Assembly (NCBI RefSeq): GCF_963169125.1
Contig: NC_084795.1
Coordinates: 144,497,766-144,561,765, forward strand
From: Humulus lupulus
Lineage: Eukaryota > Streptophyta > Magnoliopsida > Rosales > Cannabaceae
Reading direction: 5' to 3'
Length of the DNA: 64,000 nt
A program made the translations under genes and the position numbers. The notes under the pieces were generated by a model. That model made no database searches. It saw only the letters and a list, made by a program, of their open reading frames with translations, and had not been told where the DNA came from. Numbering within the stretch: the stretch's first letter is position 1; each line of letters opens with the position of its first letter. Below are positions 45,593 to 57,481 of this stretch, one piece after another.

Positions 45593-46287
45593 AATTTATA
45601 TTCTTTTTTCTTTTCTTTAATTACACGACCCACGGGTCATGATGTAAAGACTATATTTTTATTTTTAATTTTGCTGTATGGGCAGCAAGCTTTCCTTTTA
45701 CTTTAAACAATTACATCCAAGCAGTACTGCTTGCGGTGTAAGAGAATGCTTTTTCGATATTATAATATTTCTGCTTATTATAACATCTGTTTGCATGACC
45801 GAACTTAGCATAGTACTTTGGCTTGATTTAACAAATTATAAATTTTGAAAAATACTCTAAGTACCGTAGCATGCTTTCACTCATTTTTTTCATGTGTTTA
45901 CATACCTCTTGGTATGCTTTGCTATCGATGTATCTTATATGCCCCCCAAGAGACTGAGGAGCTTTAGGTCCTTGGTCACTTGCCTTGACCACGACCTGTA
46001 CAAACATTACTGCTCGGTAGGAAATGCAACACTTATAATACAGCAAAACAACACATGTAATGAACAAATACTTGTAAAACAATTTACAAAGGTTGGCAAG
46101 AATGACTGGCTGCGCACAATCCTTTATAATTCTCGTATTAAAAATGGACTAAACATGTCTTTACGAGTGATCTTAAAAAGATCTTACACTTATAAGCGAT
46201 TAGCCATATAACATGGCTAACCCTTTTTCGAAACTTGTAAAAAGTAAAAATTAATACAAGCCAGTCTTTAAAAAGGATTGTATATTG
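45593..46287. other. spacer between antisense gene and pol end, copy 2
   Basis: Inverted counterpart of 9366-10068; no gene recognised. Convergent 3' ends of pol (minus) and antisense gene (plus) meet here. Confidence 0.6.
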
Positions 46288-47592
46288 GTAATACTTGCGC
46301 AGGTGTTCTCCGTTCCAATAGCGTGGAACGAGATCTCCATTTAAGCGTGCAAGCTTGTAGGTGCCTGGATGAAGGACTTCTTCAATCTGGTAAGGTCCTT
46401 CCCAGTTTGGTCCGAGTACTCCAGCAGTTGGGTCGCGGGTGTTTAAGAAAACTCATCAAAGTACTAGATCTCCGATGTTTAACTTTCTTTCTTTCACCTT
46501 TGAGTTAAAATACCAGGCGACTTTTAGCTGGTACGCAGCTACTCGGAGTTGGGCCCTTTCCCGTTTCTCTTCAAGTGAGTCTAGGGACTCCATCATCAGT
46601 TTGCTATTCTGGTCTTGGTCGTATGTAATTCGTCGATGTGAGGGTGGATCTAACTTGACGGGCAACATAGCTTCATACCCGTATGCTAAGGAAAGCGGGG
46701 TATGACCCGTCGCTGTTCGGTGAGAAGTTCTATACGACCAGAGTACTTTAGGCAGCTGTTCTGGCCATGCTCCTTTAGCGTCTTCAAGTCTTTTCTTCAG
46801 GGTGTCTTTAAGTGTTTTGTTCACTGCTTCAACTTGCCCATTTTCTTGTGGATGTGTGACTGAAGAAAATCTTTTGACGATTCCATATCTTTCGCAGAAG
46901 TCTGTGAATAAGTCGCTGTCAGACTGGGTGCCGTTGTTTGAGACAATTTTTTGAGGCAAACCATACCAACAAACAATGTTCTTGATGACAAAATCAAGAA
47001 CTTTCTTGGTCGTTATGGTAGCGAGCGGCTCAACTTCGGCCCATTTGGTGAAGTAGTCGACTGCTACGACTGCGTATTTTTCTCCACCCTTCCTTGTTGG
47101 CAAGGATCCAATCAAGTCTATACCCCATACTGCGATAGGCCAAGGACTCTGCATCTGCTTTAACTCGTTGGGAGCTAGACGTAGGATTTTGGAAAATCTT
47201 TGACACTTATCGCATTTTCGCACAAACTCCATTGAGTCTTCGTTCATAGTCGGCCAGAAATAACCCTGCCTCAGAATCTTTTTCGACAAGCTTTGCCCCC
47301 CAGCGTGGTCCCCACAGAAGCCTTCATGTACTTCCCTCATTAGCTCTTTAGCCTTTTCTGGTGTAATACATCTGAGCAGTGGCATGGAATATCCCCTTCG
47401 GTGCTGAACACCATCGACCAGTATATACCTAGTAGCCTGTCTTTGAAGAGTTCTGGCTTTGTTCCTATCTGCAGGTAATATACTATTCGTGAGATACTCC
47501 AAGTATGGTGCCATCCATGTATCCTTCATCCGGATTTCCATATTGGTTTCATCTGCTCGTATGCTCAGCTCGCATAATCTCTCTACTGGCAC
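46288..47592 (-). pseudogene. Tat copy 2 integrase
   Basis: Best-kept integrase in the window: a 378-codon frame (47592-46456) with HEGFCGDHAGG and CDKCQRFSK zinc ligands, Asp in VWGIDLIGSLP, Asp-equivalent region IVSNNGTQSDS (the catalytic SDNGT Asp of copy 1 is Asn here) and Glu in ENGQVEAVNKTL. A frameshift near 46455 leads to GPNWEGPYQIEEVLHP and EHLRKYY at about 46290. The pol stop seen in copy 1 is lost, so the frame would run on past 46290. The Asp-to-Asn change would inactivate strand transfer. Confidence 0.9.
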
Positions 47593-48130
47593 TATATTTA
47601 AAGTGTCAGCGTCTTTTGCACTCGCGAGTTTGGCTAAAGCATCTGCGTTTGACTTCTAATCTCGGGGAATTTGCTGGAGGGTATACTTCTCGAACTGCGC
47701 CAACAAATCTCTAGTTTTGTTTTAGTAGGCCACCATTTTGAGTCCCCGTGCTTGATACTCCCCTAAGACCTGATTCACTACCAGCTTTGACTCACTGTAG
47801 ATATCAAGAACTTATATACTCATGTCTTTGGCTAACCTTAGTCCTGCGAGGAGTGCTTCATATTCGGCCTCATTGTTTGATGCGGTGAAATCGAACCTAA
47901 TAGTGCAGTGAAATCGATGCCCTTCCGGCGTTATCAATATCACTCCTGCTCCTGTGTGAGATTCGTTGGACAATCCATCCGTGAATAACTTCCACAAAGG
48001 AGCTTTGACTAGGGGCTCAGGCACACTAGGTTTTTCACACTGCTCGTCGTCTGGGAGATCAGTGAATTCAGCGATGAGGTCAGCCAAGACTTGTTCTTTT
48101 ACTGCTGCTCGCGGTGAATATGTGATATCG
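47593..48130 (-). pseudogene. Tat copy 2 second (archaeal-type) RNase H
   Basis: WKLFTDGLSNESHTGAGVIL, FTASNNEAEYEALLAGLRLA and, after a TAA near 47812, LDIYSESKLVVNQVLGEY (copy 1 has DDSQLVVNQV, so the third acidic site differs). Linker QQIPRD, a stop, then SNADALAKLASAKDAD leads to integrase. Same domain as 7624-8280. Confidence 0.87.
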
Positions 48131-49400
48131 AACTGCCCGAGTTCAACTGCCCATTTTAATAAGCGTCCAGCCGCCTCTGGATTTTGCAGAACTTGCCGAA
48201 GGGGCTGGTCAGTTAAGACTGTGATGCGATGGGCTTGGAAGTAAGGACGTAACTTCCTTGAGGCCAAGATTAAGCAATAGGCTAATCTTTCGATTGGAGG
48301 ATACCTCAATTCGGCTCCGATTAACCTCTTACTTACATAGTAAACTGCCTTTTGTACACCTTCTTCCTCTCGCACTAGCACCGCACTGGCAGCAAATTTG
48401 GTGATTGTCAGGTAAATGAACAAAGTTTCTCCGTCTATGGGTTTTGATAAAACAGGAGGCTGTGCCATGTGGGCCTTTAAGGCTTGGAAAGCCTGTTCGC
48501 AGTCTCCAGTCCATTCGAACTTCTTGTTGCCTCTAAGCAGATTAAAGAAAGGGACACATTTATCCATTGACTTGGAAATGAATCTATTTAATGCGGCAAT
48601 TCTTCCAGTTAAACTTTGCACATCCTTGATTTTCATCAGAGATTTCATGTCGATCAGGGCTTTTATCTTGTCGGGGTTGGCCTCGATTCCTCTTGAATTG
48701 ACAATGAACCCCAAAAATTTCCCTGATCCTACTCCGAAGGAACATTTAAGAGGATTTAACTTCATCTAATATTTGTTCAGAACGTTGAAACACTCTTGTA
48801 AATCCTTTACATGTCCTTCTGCCTTTTTTGACTTTACCAGCATGTCGTCCACGTACACCTCCATGTTTACTCCGATCAACTCCTTAAACATGTGGTTAAC
48901 CAATCGCTTGTACGTCGTACCAGCGTTTTTCAGTCAGAAGGGCATTAATTTATAACAATATAACCGTGTATCAGTTCAAAAGCTAGTGTGATCCTCATCA
49001 GGGGGATGCATACTAATTTGATTATATCCTGAGTATGCATCCATGAAAGAGAGGATCTCATGTCCTGCAGTTGCATCGACCAGCTGGTCGATCATTGGGA
49101 GTGGGAAACAATCTTTTGGGCAGGCTTTATTAAGGTCTGTGAAATCCACACAGGTTCGCCATTTGCCATTAGGCTTGGGAACCAGTACTGGATTAGAGAC
49201 CCACGATGGATAAAACGCCACCTTGATGAACCCATTCTCCTTCATTCTTTTGACTTCCTCCTTTAAGACTTTCGATCTATCCTTATCGAGCAGCCTTATT
49301 CTCTGTTGCACGGGTGGAAAATTCTTGTCAACGTTCAGGACATGGCTGATAACTACAGGATCTATCCCAGCCATGTCTTTGTGTGACCAGGCAAAGACTT
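48131..49400 (-). pseudogene. Tat copy 2 reverse transcriptase and RNase H
   Basis: Starts around DPVVISHVLNVDKNFPPVQQ (about 49310-49365), WVSNPVLVPKPNGKWRTCVD, PLPMIDQLVDATAGHEILSF, active site YVDD at 48844-48855, GSGKFLGFIVNSRGIEANPD, then RNase H (FEWTGDCEQAFQALK, LRPYFQAHRITVLTDQP, LLKWAVELGQFDITYSP). Stops interrupt at DHTSF (TGG to TGA, about 48975), MPF (GGA to TGA) and KY before MKLNP (CAA to TAG, about 48766). YVDD is intact. Confidence 0.93.
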
Positions 49401-50260
49401 CCTGGTTCTTTCACAAAAATTCCACCAGTGCATGCACCCTGGTTGGTTCTAAGTTTTTCCCAACCTTTACAACTCTGGTCGGGTCTTTTTCGTCAAGTTG
49501 GACCTCTTCCAGGTCCTCGACGGGTCCAACATCTTCCTCAAAACCCCCAAAGCGAGGATCTAAATCTCTATCCTCACTTTGGGCAACACCCTATTTGGTG
49601 ACTTCATCACTGGATTGGGCTTGTGTATCAATAGCCATTTCCAACCTATCTGGGGAGTTCTCTTCGACGTTCCTTTCTTCGCCTTTGTAACTGAGGCATT
49701 GTAGCACTCCCTTGCTTCTCTTTGATTTCCCAACACGTGTCCTATCCCTGCATCTGTCAGGAATTTCATGGCAAAGTGCCATACTGAGGTGATGGCCCGA
49801 AGATCAACCAGTATGGGCCTTCCAATGACAGCATTGTACGTCGAAGGACAATCGACTACTATAAAAGTAGCAAGCAATGTCCTGGTAGCAGGTGTTGTAC
49901 CTGCTGTGACTGGAAGTTTGATTGACCCTGCTGGGGCGAGTCCCTCTCCTGAGAAATCGTAAATTGTTTGGTTGCAGGGCTCCAAGTCCATGACGGAAAA
50001 CTTCATGCGTTCCAGTGAAGATTTGTACAGGATGTTTACTAAACTTCCTGTATCAACTAGTATTCTTTTCACCATCATGTTGGCGATTTGAATGTCCACG
50101 ACCAGCAGATCGGAATGTGGGAACCAGACACGCTGGGCGTCGCTATCAGAGAAGGTTATCTCACCATCCTCTGATCGAGCCTTCTTTGATGCCCTGTCCT
50201 CCACAGTCATCATCTCGATGTCTTGGTCATGACGTAGGGTCCGAGCATATCATTCCCTCT
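49401..50260 (-). pseudogene. Tat copy 2 protease and linker
   Basis: Frame 50213-49560 reads KARSEDGEITFSDSDAQRVW, then the aspartic protease site KRILVDTGSLVNILY (DTG codons at 50046-50054), TYNAVIGRPILVDLRAITSV and HFAMKFLTDAGIGHVLGNQR. The protease motif is intact. After a stop at about 49558 the linker to RT continues in pieces. Absent from copy 1 because of its truncation. Confidence 0.9.
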
Positions 50261-52522
50261 CCTTTCCACTGCTTCCCACGAGGTGCGGGCCTCCACAGAT
50301 GGTGAGTAAAGTACCAGCTACGGGGTCAGGCTTCGAAGGTGGCCAGCGTTGGCATGCGGGCGCATGCTCGTTGCCACCTGGAGCCTCTCGTTGGGAATTT
50401 CCCGAGGCCCGTACATATCTTCTCAAGTGTACTTGTCTAATAAGGAACTCGATTTAATCCTTCAGCTGGTTGCATTCATTTGTATCATGTCCATAGTAGT
50501 TATGATAACGACAGAACTTTGTAGTGTCCCTCTTCGAAATATCTTTTCGATTGGGAGCAGGATTTTTATAAGGCACACTGGAACTCGTGGCCTGATAAAC
50601 CTCTCCCCAAGAATCAATAAGGGCAGTGTATTTAGTGAACCGCGGTTCATAACGATTACCCTTGGCTCGTTTAATGTCAGAGGTGGAAGGCTCATTATGC
50701 GGTCGTTTCCCCCTATTCTTTCCATTGCCATTGTCATTCCCATTGCCTTTGCCGTTTCCATTGGGTTTTGACCCATTGGCGGCTTTGGCGGGCACAGCAG
50801 TCCCTTTATCTTTGCCTGGGGGCTTTCCTTCACCGGCGATGGCATCCTCGAGCTTGATGTATCGATCAGCTTGATCCAAAATTTCCTGGGTAGTCCTGAC
50901 CCCATGCTTTCTAAGGCTGTTCCAAAAAGGCGTGCGGCGCTTAACTCCTGCAGTTATGGCCATCATCTTGCCTTCGTCTCCCACTGTTTTGGCTCCAGCA
51001 GCTGCTCGCATAAAACGCCGGACGTAATCCTTCAGTGGCTCTCTGTCTTGCTGGCGTATTTTGACCAGCTAATTTTCCTCAGTTGGGAGCACACGACCCG
51101 CATAGAATTGTCCATAAAATTCCTTTACAAACATCTCCCAAGAGATGATACTCGCAGGGGGGAACTTAAAGAACCACTCTTGTGCAGCATCAGAAAGTGT
51201 TGCAGGGAAGATCCTGCATCGAGCGTCTTCAGACACTTTCTGGATGTCCATCTGTATCTCAAACTTGTTAACATGAGACACTGGGTCACCATACCCGTCA
51301 AAATTCGGAAGCGTGGACATTTTAAACTTACTAGGAGTCTCTGCCACAACTATCCTCTGAACGAAAGGAGTGCCCTTTCTCCTATCGTGATCGATATAAG
51401 ACGTTCTTCCCTCGACCAGCTGTTGCACTGCCTGGTTGAGGGCATCTATTTGGGCTTGCACGGCGCCAGGAATCGCCGGGGCCTCTGCTGCTGGAGGAAT
51501 GTACTCATCGCGTCGTTCCCTGCGATCGTTGAGTACATCTCTTAAATCTTCGTCTCTTCTCCACTGCTCGCTAGCTCCAAGATGGTTAAAGATGTTATTT
51601 TTCCTGGGCTGCCCCCCAGCGTCACGTCTTTCAGGTTGGTCATCCCTGGGTGGTGGGCTTCTGCCCCCACCTTTTTCTTCATTTCTCGGACCGGCGTTTC
51701 CTCTGCCTCAGTCGACCTCATTGTAACCATGGTCATCTCTGAATCTCGACTGGCTATGGTGGGATCGACTATTCCCTCGGTTGCCTCCTCGGCCTGGAAC
51801 TTCACGAGCATTAGAGGGAGGCCTGCGTTGATCGGTAGGTCCCCGTGCATTATCATGCCGTGGGGGGCCCCGGACCGCAGAGCTTATCTATGAGTTCCTT
51901 CTGTTACCAAAAGGACGCTGTCCTCTGCTCGGAGGGTTCAGCTCTTCGCCCCTATGGCGTCTAGGACTGCGAGGCTGTTGCCCGACCCTATTCTGCCTTG
52001 GCTGTGGGGGAATGTCAAGACCAGCCTGGGATGGAGGCTGTGCTTCAGGATCCCTTAGAGGACATCATCCTGAGGCATTGGTGACTGCTCGGACCTTTGG
52101 GGGCTCGAGGGCTGGATAGGCGGGCTAGGATTAGGGCCCCTTTGGGGTGGCCCATTTGTAGGTTGATCAGGCTGTGAGGCAGGTGAAGCCTGATTCCTAG
52201 CCAACTGTAAGGCTTCTTTGAGGGCTGCCAAGGTCTCCCTCTGGTGACGGTCCATCTCCACCTGCCTCTCACTCAACTCCTGGCACTGTCGCTCAATTTC
52301 TTGTTGCTACCACGCCATAATCTCAGCAGCACTCTCCTGGCTGGCCCTCAGATTGGCCAGTTCATCCTGTAATACCCCCAAGGTATTCCTCAGTGTCTCG
52401 CAATCCAGTTCTTCCTCATCGAATTCCAAATGTGGCTCATCTTCAGTTACGTTTGGAGGAGGAGGCGGTTGAGATGGTGCAGCGCCAGTCACCTGCCCAG
52501 TCTTCTTTGCGGTTTTCTCCAT
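50261..52522 (-). pseudogene. Tat copy 2 gag
   Basis: ATG at 52522 (MEKTAKKTGQVTG) only 47 bases from the 5' LTR. N-terminal part is Pro-rich then coiled coil (EELDCETLRNTLGVLQDELA; after a TAG at about 52307, QQEIERQCQELSERQVEMDR). The core is FKMSTLPNFDGYGDPVSHVN, AAQEWFFKFPPASIISWEMF and FVKEFYGQFYAGR at 51069-51461. A basic Asn/Gly/Lys-rich tail and a zinc knuckle CRYHNYYGHDTNEC end it at about 50460-50510. Stops at about 51066 and 50457 and shifts near 51860-52060 disrupt it. Known role: particle formation and RNA packaging. Confidence 0.9.
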
Positions 52523-52569
52523 TACTGTTTTAACAATATCGTATCAAGCTCTCAATGAAAGCACTAGAA

Positions 52570-53176
52570 TGTTGACCCTGATTTTGGTCAACTGACACGG
52601 AGTCAAAAATGCTTGATGTCGACAGATATGTTAGAATTGATATAATGAAAAAAATAGTAAAGCATACAATAATTTATAGTGGTTCGGCCCCAGAAACTGG
52701 TAATAACCTACGTCCACTTGAGCTATTATTGATATAGGATTCAAAGGAGTGATTAAAGAACCAGGGTTCTATGAGTTTCACCAACCTCTAAAGAATAAAC
52801 AATATATCGTAATGTAGAAGCTCTAATTCTCCCGTAAATCCATATTCTCAAGTAAGCGAAAAGCCAAAAAGTCCCCTCCTTAAACTATCTTTCTCTATTT
52901 ATAGGCTCAAGGAGGATTACATCAATTTGTTACAGATATTCTCTCCTAATTAATCAGATCATTAGGAATTATTGGAGACAATCTCGGGATTGACTTAGAT
53001 CTTTACAAAATTATCTTGAGATATACGGAGTGTACGATTAGGCTGGTCGTAAGAAAAACTCAATCGTTATGCTTGCAATATCTTACTGGTCGATACTCTA
53101 GCAGAATTCTGTCAAGTGTCAGCCACATGTTCAGAAATCACTTGCCCCGTCATCCGTGCCTGTTTTTTGGATAACA
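52570..53176 (-). repeat. 5' LTR of Tat copy 2
   Basis: 607 bp, same ends as the partner at 41509-42115. TATA box at 52897-52906 (element strand CTATAAATAG). It would drive gag-pol on the minus strand. Confidence 0.95.
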
Positions 53177-53181
53177 AATGT

Positions 53182-53912
53182 TAAAGATTAGGCGGAGGCT
53201 GCAGTAAACGCATGGGAGAATCAGGCAACAATAGTGAACTAGGCGATTGTGGAGAATCCCATTAGGTTAGAAGATGGGAAAGGCCATAAAAATAGTGAAG
53301 ATATGGATGTTGATGAAGACTCCGAGGAAGAAGGTCCTGAAGAAGATACTTAAGAGGATCTTGAGGAGGATCCAAGAAACAAGACAGATGATGATGGCAT
53401 CGTCGTGAGATACTTGAGGACTTTGACGAGGACACCAATACTGACAGGGACATACTTCTCTAACTTAGGATAATAATTTCCCGGTGTTAAACCCTTATGT
53501 ACAGAAGCCAATGTTTACTTTTAGCAAACCGCTCAGTTTTGATCGCAGTTAGGGTAGATCCATGTAGGAAACCTAGTGGCAATGTGACAACTAGGTCAAA
53601 AACTATGTAATCTAATTATGGGTTTTCTTAGTTTTTGTGATTGGATGCTTATGTTAAATTTATGTTTTTTCTGAAGCAACCCATTTTAGTTGTTATTACT
53701 ATGTTTTTATCCCATGATTTACTCCCTATTAAAGTATCATAGTATATCATAGTACCTAGGATAGTATCTCAAGTAGGACCAATCGTTGGAAATCAAATAC
53801 ACGCACTAATGGGAGCATCAGATCTAGCAGAATAGCTAAAAGAATTACGATGAGTACTGAAAAGACTAGGCGCCCAGAGTGAATAAGGAAAGGAGATGTA
53901 GATGATACTACA
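53182..53912 (+). pseudogene. gypsy D gag continuation
   Basis: Between Tat copy 2 and solo LTR E. Readable pieces include an acidic run DEDSEEEGPEEDT at about 53300-53350. Many stops follow; no firm domain. Assigned to D because it lies between two insertions whose flanks rejoin to D sequence. The opposite-strand frame here is a shadow. Confidence 0.5.
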
Positions 53913-53917
53913 ACTTG

Positions 53918-55845
53918 TGTAGAGTCCAAGAACTTTACTTAGCTAGTTAGATAGTAGTATTATAGTATTTATAGTATTATCTTTATAACTGTGGATTTTT
54001 GGTTCAGACTGGGTTTTATTTGGACACTCATAGTAGTACTTGTAGATTTTCTAAGTTTAACCTATAGTTTAAGAATATTAATTTTAACCTAAGGTTTGAT
54101 TAATATGACTGATATTAAGGATAATATTTATTATACTATAAGGTTGAGATAAGAACCAATAGGATTTAAAGCACATGTTATGTATGGGTGATTAAGGATT
54201 AAGTATTTTGAGGATTAAATTTAATAAGGGTAAAGTTTGAATGCTCTAAGGTCAGTCAGCAGCTTTGAATACGTTTGAGGGCTTAGTCAAGGTTGTTTAC
54301 TCAATTTGAATTAAGCTAAAAATGTGTAATTTCGTGTTTAAATAATCAGCAAATGCCGATATATCGCAGCTATAGGGGGCGATATATCGCAGCACGTAGA
54401 TACGGAAAACACGAAACGATGCACGTTTGCCTCGGGCATAATGGTCCAAGCGATATATCCCCTATAGGGGGCGATATATCGCCTCCTTCAACATATTTTG
54501 AAAAGTTTTGAAATCGTTTTCCATTCAGCCCTTCAACCTCTTGATAAGTCCAGCACCTTTTTGAACGAGTCTTCAGCCTCTGCTGAACGATAATTCAAAT
54601 TATTTTCACTTAAAAAGCCATTATTTTTATTCAAGTTAAATTAAAATCCTTTCATTCCTAAACTCTATAAATAGGACCTAGTACCCAGCCATTATTCACC
54701 TTTTACTCTAAGTTCAGAGGCTGCAAGTTGCTAGGTGAGGGTGAGAGTGTAAACACTTGGGTGGGGAAATCATAAGCTTGATCATCATAAGCTTATCAAA
54801 CACTTGGGGAAGAAAGGTTTCATAGTATTTCGGTTCGAGGTTTAGATTGGTCTTACAAGTCTTCAAGGTATTTCCACACTCTAGTTCATTGGTATTATTT
54901 TCTTTAAGTTCTCATAATCTTTTACCAGCCTTCTAACCTTATTCTTATTTTGGTTAGGAAATCTAAGAACTTGCACATAAAGTTTTTGGTAAGTATTTTC
55001 TCAATGGTTTAGTCCTTCCATTCCTTTCATTTCTCTTCTTCACTATACTCACTCTTTTTCAAATGGTTCTTAGGAGTGTTCCAAAGTCCCAACTCTTTCC
55101 TCTTATCCCGGTATTTTTGGTAAGGAAAATAGGGTAGAATTCATATGTTATATGTTTTATATGTTATCTTATATCTTATGTTATGAAATATGTTATAAAA
55201 TATGTTATGAAATATGTATGTTTGTAGGCTTGGGCATATGACCCATATGACTAACAAGCCCTAAATAGATTATGGGCATATGACCTGCTTAGCTAGTAGG
55301 ACCCCACTAATCTAATGGGCATATGACTTGTTTAGTCTATGGGACCCCAAGTAATAATGGCCATTATAGTATGTGTATGATATAAGTGTAATGTTATGTT
55401 TTTTTTTATGTTTCTTATGAATTTATGTATATGAACTATGTGTTAGATTTTCCTTGCTGGGCATTAGGCTCATTCCTTTTTGTTTATATGTGCAGGAAAA
55501 TAGCTATAGTGGCGGGAAAGATTCGTTGATGCTTGGGGAATGTGTATCGGTGATGAATGGATTCAAGGAGTCGAGAGTTCGATTTCGAGGGTGTAGTCTT
55601 TATTTATGGTTTATGTGTATTTTCCGCACCTATTTATGTAATCTCTTTTCATTTCAATTAAGATATGTTTTCTTTTTAAAACAATGGGAACCCATATCCT
55701 GCTTTGAGTTATGTAAGTTTGAATATTGGTTTTTACAAGTTTTTAATAAAGTATGATCTTTTTCACTTGTAAGTTCTATTAAAGATTAGGGTCTATGTAT
55801 AGTTTTCGTTAATGATCCTAATTCTATAGTAGTTGGGTCATTACA
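53918..55845 (+). repeat. solo LTR E (gypsy-type) inside gypsy D
   Basis: 1928 bp, TGTAGAGTCCAAGAAC ... GGGTCATTACA, flanked by the perfect duplication ACTTG at 53913-53917 and 55846-55850. TATA box CTATAAATAG at 54665-54674 sets the plus orientation. The end GTCATTACA resembles the LTR D end (GTCATTACA), suggesting related families. No primer site follows; D sequence resumes after the TSD. Confidence 0.85.
54355..54484. repeat. cluster of GCGATATATCGC palindromes in LTR E
   Basis: Four copies of the palindrome-centred motif CGATATATCG (or CGATATATCC) within 130 bases, two coupled to CTATAGGGGG. They lie about 180-310 bases upstream of the TATA box, in the U3 (promoter) part. Could be regulatory or structural; function unknown. 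Confidence 0.7.
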
Positions 55846-55850
55846 ACTTG

Positions 55851-57481
55851 CTAGAGTGAGGTGGTTGCGGTTAGAAACTTAAAGCAAAGATCATTTAGCA
55901 TGCCAGAAAAATTCAGAGATTTGACTAGTTGTTTAGATTTGCACATGACCTAATAAGCTCTGAGGCATCAACGCAGTGAAGGTTTATGAATCGACTATAA
56001 GGGAATATAGTAAAATTCATGGACTCTTGGAAAAATTGGTCAAGAATCCGATGCAATCAAGGCAGATGTAATGCAAATGGGTGTTATAGTTCTGCCAAGC
56101 CGGGACACTTCTCCAAGGAACACCCAAACTCGACCAGGAAGGACAGGAATGGTAAGCGAAGGTGGATAGGAACGTCACCGCTTGTTTATGCACTCACAAG
56201 AGGCGACAAGAGAGTCAGGCCATCTGAGGTGGTGTTAGGAAAAATTCCTATCGCCTAAACCTCGACACGTGCATTAATGAATATTTGGGCATCACATTCG
56301 TTTGTAGATACTATCTACATTAAGAAGTAGATGGAGCACTTGAATCTACAAAATATCTATAGTGTATCATTGCCTTTAAGGGTGGATATGATGGTTCAAT
56401 TTTGGCTTTGAGTTATACCAATTAGGGTAGATGATAGCAAACTAACAGTTGACCTGTTAGTATCGAACCAATTCGAGTATGACGTAATTTTGGTATGGAT
56501 TAGCTATCTATTTATGGTGCAGTGGTCACTTGCAAGAAGAGGTAAGTGTCCATCAATCCGGTAGGCGAGGAACCCTTCACTTTTCAAGGGACATTCAAAG
56601 GAAAGCTCCATATCGAATGGCGCCAGCAGAACTTAAGGAACTGCAGACCTAACTCTAAGAGTTTCTGGATAAGAAATTCATAAGGCCGAGTCATTCTCCA
56701 TGGGTAGCCTCAATTCTTTTCGTAAAGAAAAAGGATGTCTCCATGAGAATATGCATAGACTATCGAGAATTAATCAATGTAATGATCAAAAACGGATATT
56801 TGCTTCCTAGAATCGATGATCTATTTGATCAACTTCAGGGAGCATCAGTATTCTCCAAAATAGATCTCCTGCCAGGATACTACAAACTTAAAGTTAAGGA
56901 GTTAGACATACCCAAGACGACGTTTCAAACAATTCGTCATGTCGTTTGGACTCACCAATTCGTCGGCAACAATCATTGACTTCATGAATCGAGTATTTAG
57001 CGTATTCTTGGATATATTTTTTATCGTGTTTATCAATGACATTTTTATATACTCAAAGAACCAAAAGGAATATGCGATGCATCTAGAAATGGTCCTCTAG
57101 TGTTTGAAGGAACATAAGCTTTATGCTAAATACTCCAAGTGTGAATTTTGGCTGGAAAAAGTAAGCTTCTTAGGTGAGGTGATGTCGGACCGAGGGATAT
57201 GCGATTTAAAGCGATTCCTTAGGACAAGGAGCGATTTACAGTAATGTCTCAGGACAAGGATTGGGGGCAATTCTGATGCAACATGGCAAGGTGATCGCTT
57301 ACACATCGCGACAAATAAAGAATTACGAGAAGAACTACCCAACACATGACCTAGAACAAAATGTTGTGGTGTTCACACTAAAAATCAGGAGGCGTTATCT
57401 CTATTGGATACACTACGATATTTACATCGATCACAAGAGTCTGAAGTGCTTCTGCACTCAAAAGGAACTGAGCATGAGGTT
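55851..57481 (+). pseudogene. gypsy D zinc knuckle, protease region, RT and RNase H
   Basis: Decayed knuckle CYSSAKPGHFSKEHP (about 56080-56125, two Cys lost); protease region 56280-56520 with no clear [55 protein letters not shown], then the active site FIND at 57029-57040 (family FIDD, catalytic Asp to Asn), [19 protein letters not shown]. Part of the RT-RNase H junction is deleted near 57200; RNase H follows: [38 protein letters not shown]. Cut by copia C at 57481 (flank GAGGT). Confidence 0.87.

Larger units (their letters stand above)
41509..53176 (-). mobile_element. Ty3/gypsy Tat-lineage element copy 2, complete structure
   Basis: 11.67 kb with two LTRs of 607 bp each (41509-42115 and 52570-53176), TG...CA ends, a polypurine tract and flanking GATGT (41504-41508) against AATGT (53177-53181), a TSD with one mismatch. 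On the minus strand: gag, protease, RT, RNase H, second RNase H, integrase; on the plus strand near the 3' LTR: the antisense spliced gene. LTRs differ at scattered sites, about 5% by eye, suggesting an old insertion. Stops in gag and pol make it non-autonomous. Confidence 0.95.
38421..57481 (+). mobile_element. Ty3/gypsy element D, interrupted by Tat copy 2, solo LTR E and copia C
   Basis: Pieces: 5' LTR (38421-40992), initiator-Met primer site, gag N-part (41209-41508), gag continuation (53182-53912), zinc knuckle to RNase H (55851-57481). Each interruption is an identifiable element with its own ends, and two show TSDs. RT motifs ([27 protein letters not shown]) place it near the chromodomain gypsy elements. 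The right half and 3' LTR, if present, lie beyond copia C and outside the window. Confidence 0.8.

Noticed and set aside
51436..51893. Plus-strand open frames over the gag of Tat copy 2
   Set aside because: Shadows of the minus-strand gag; no independent domain and no conserved start.
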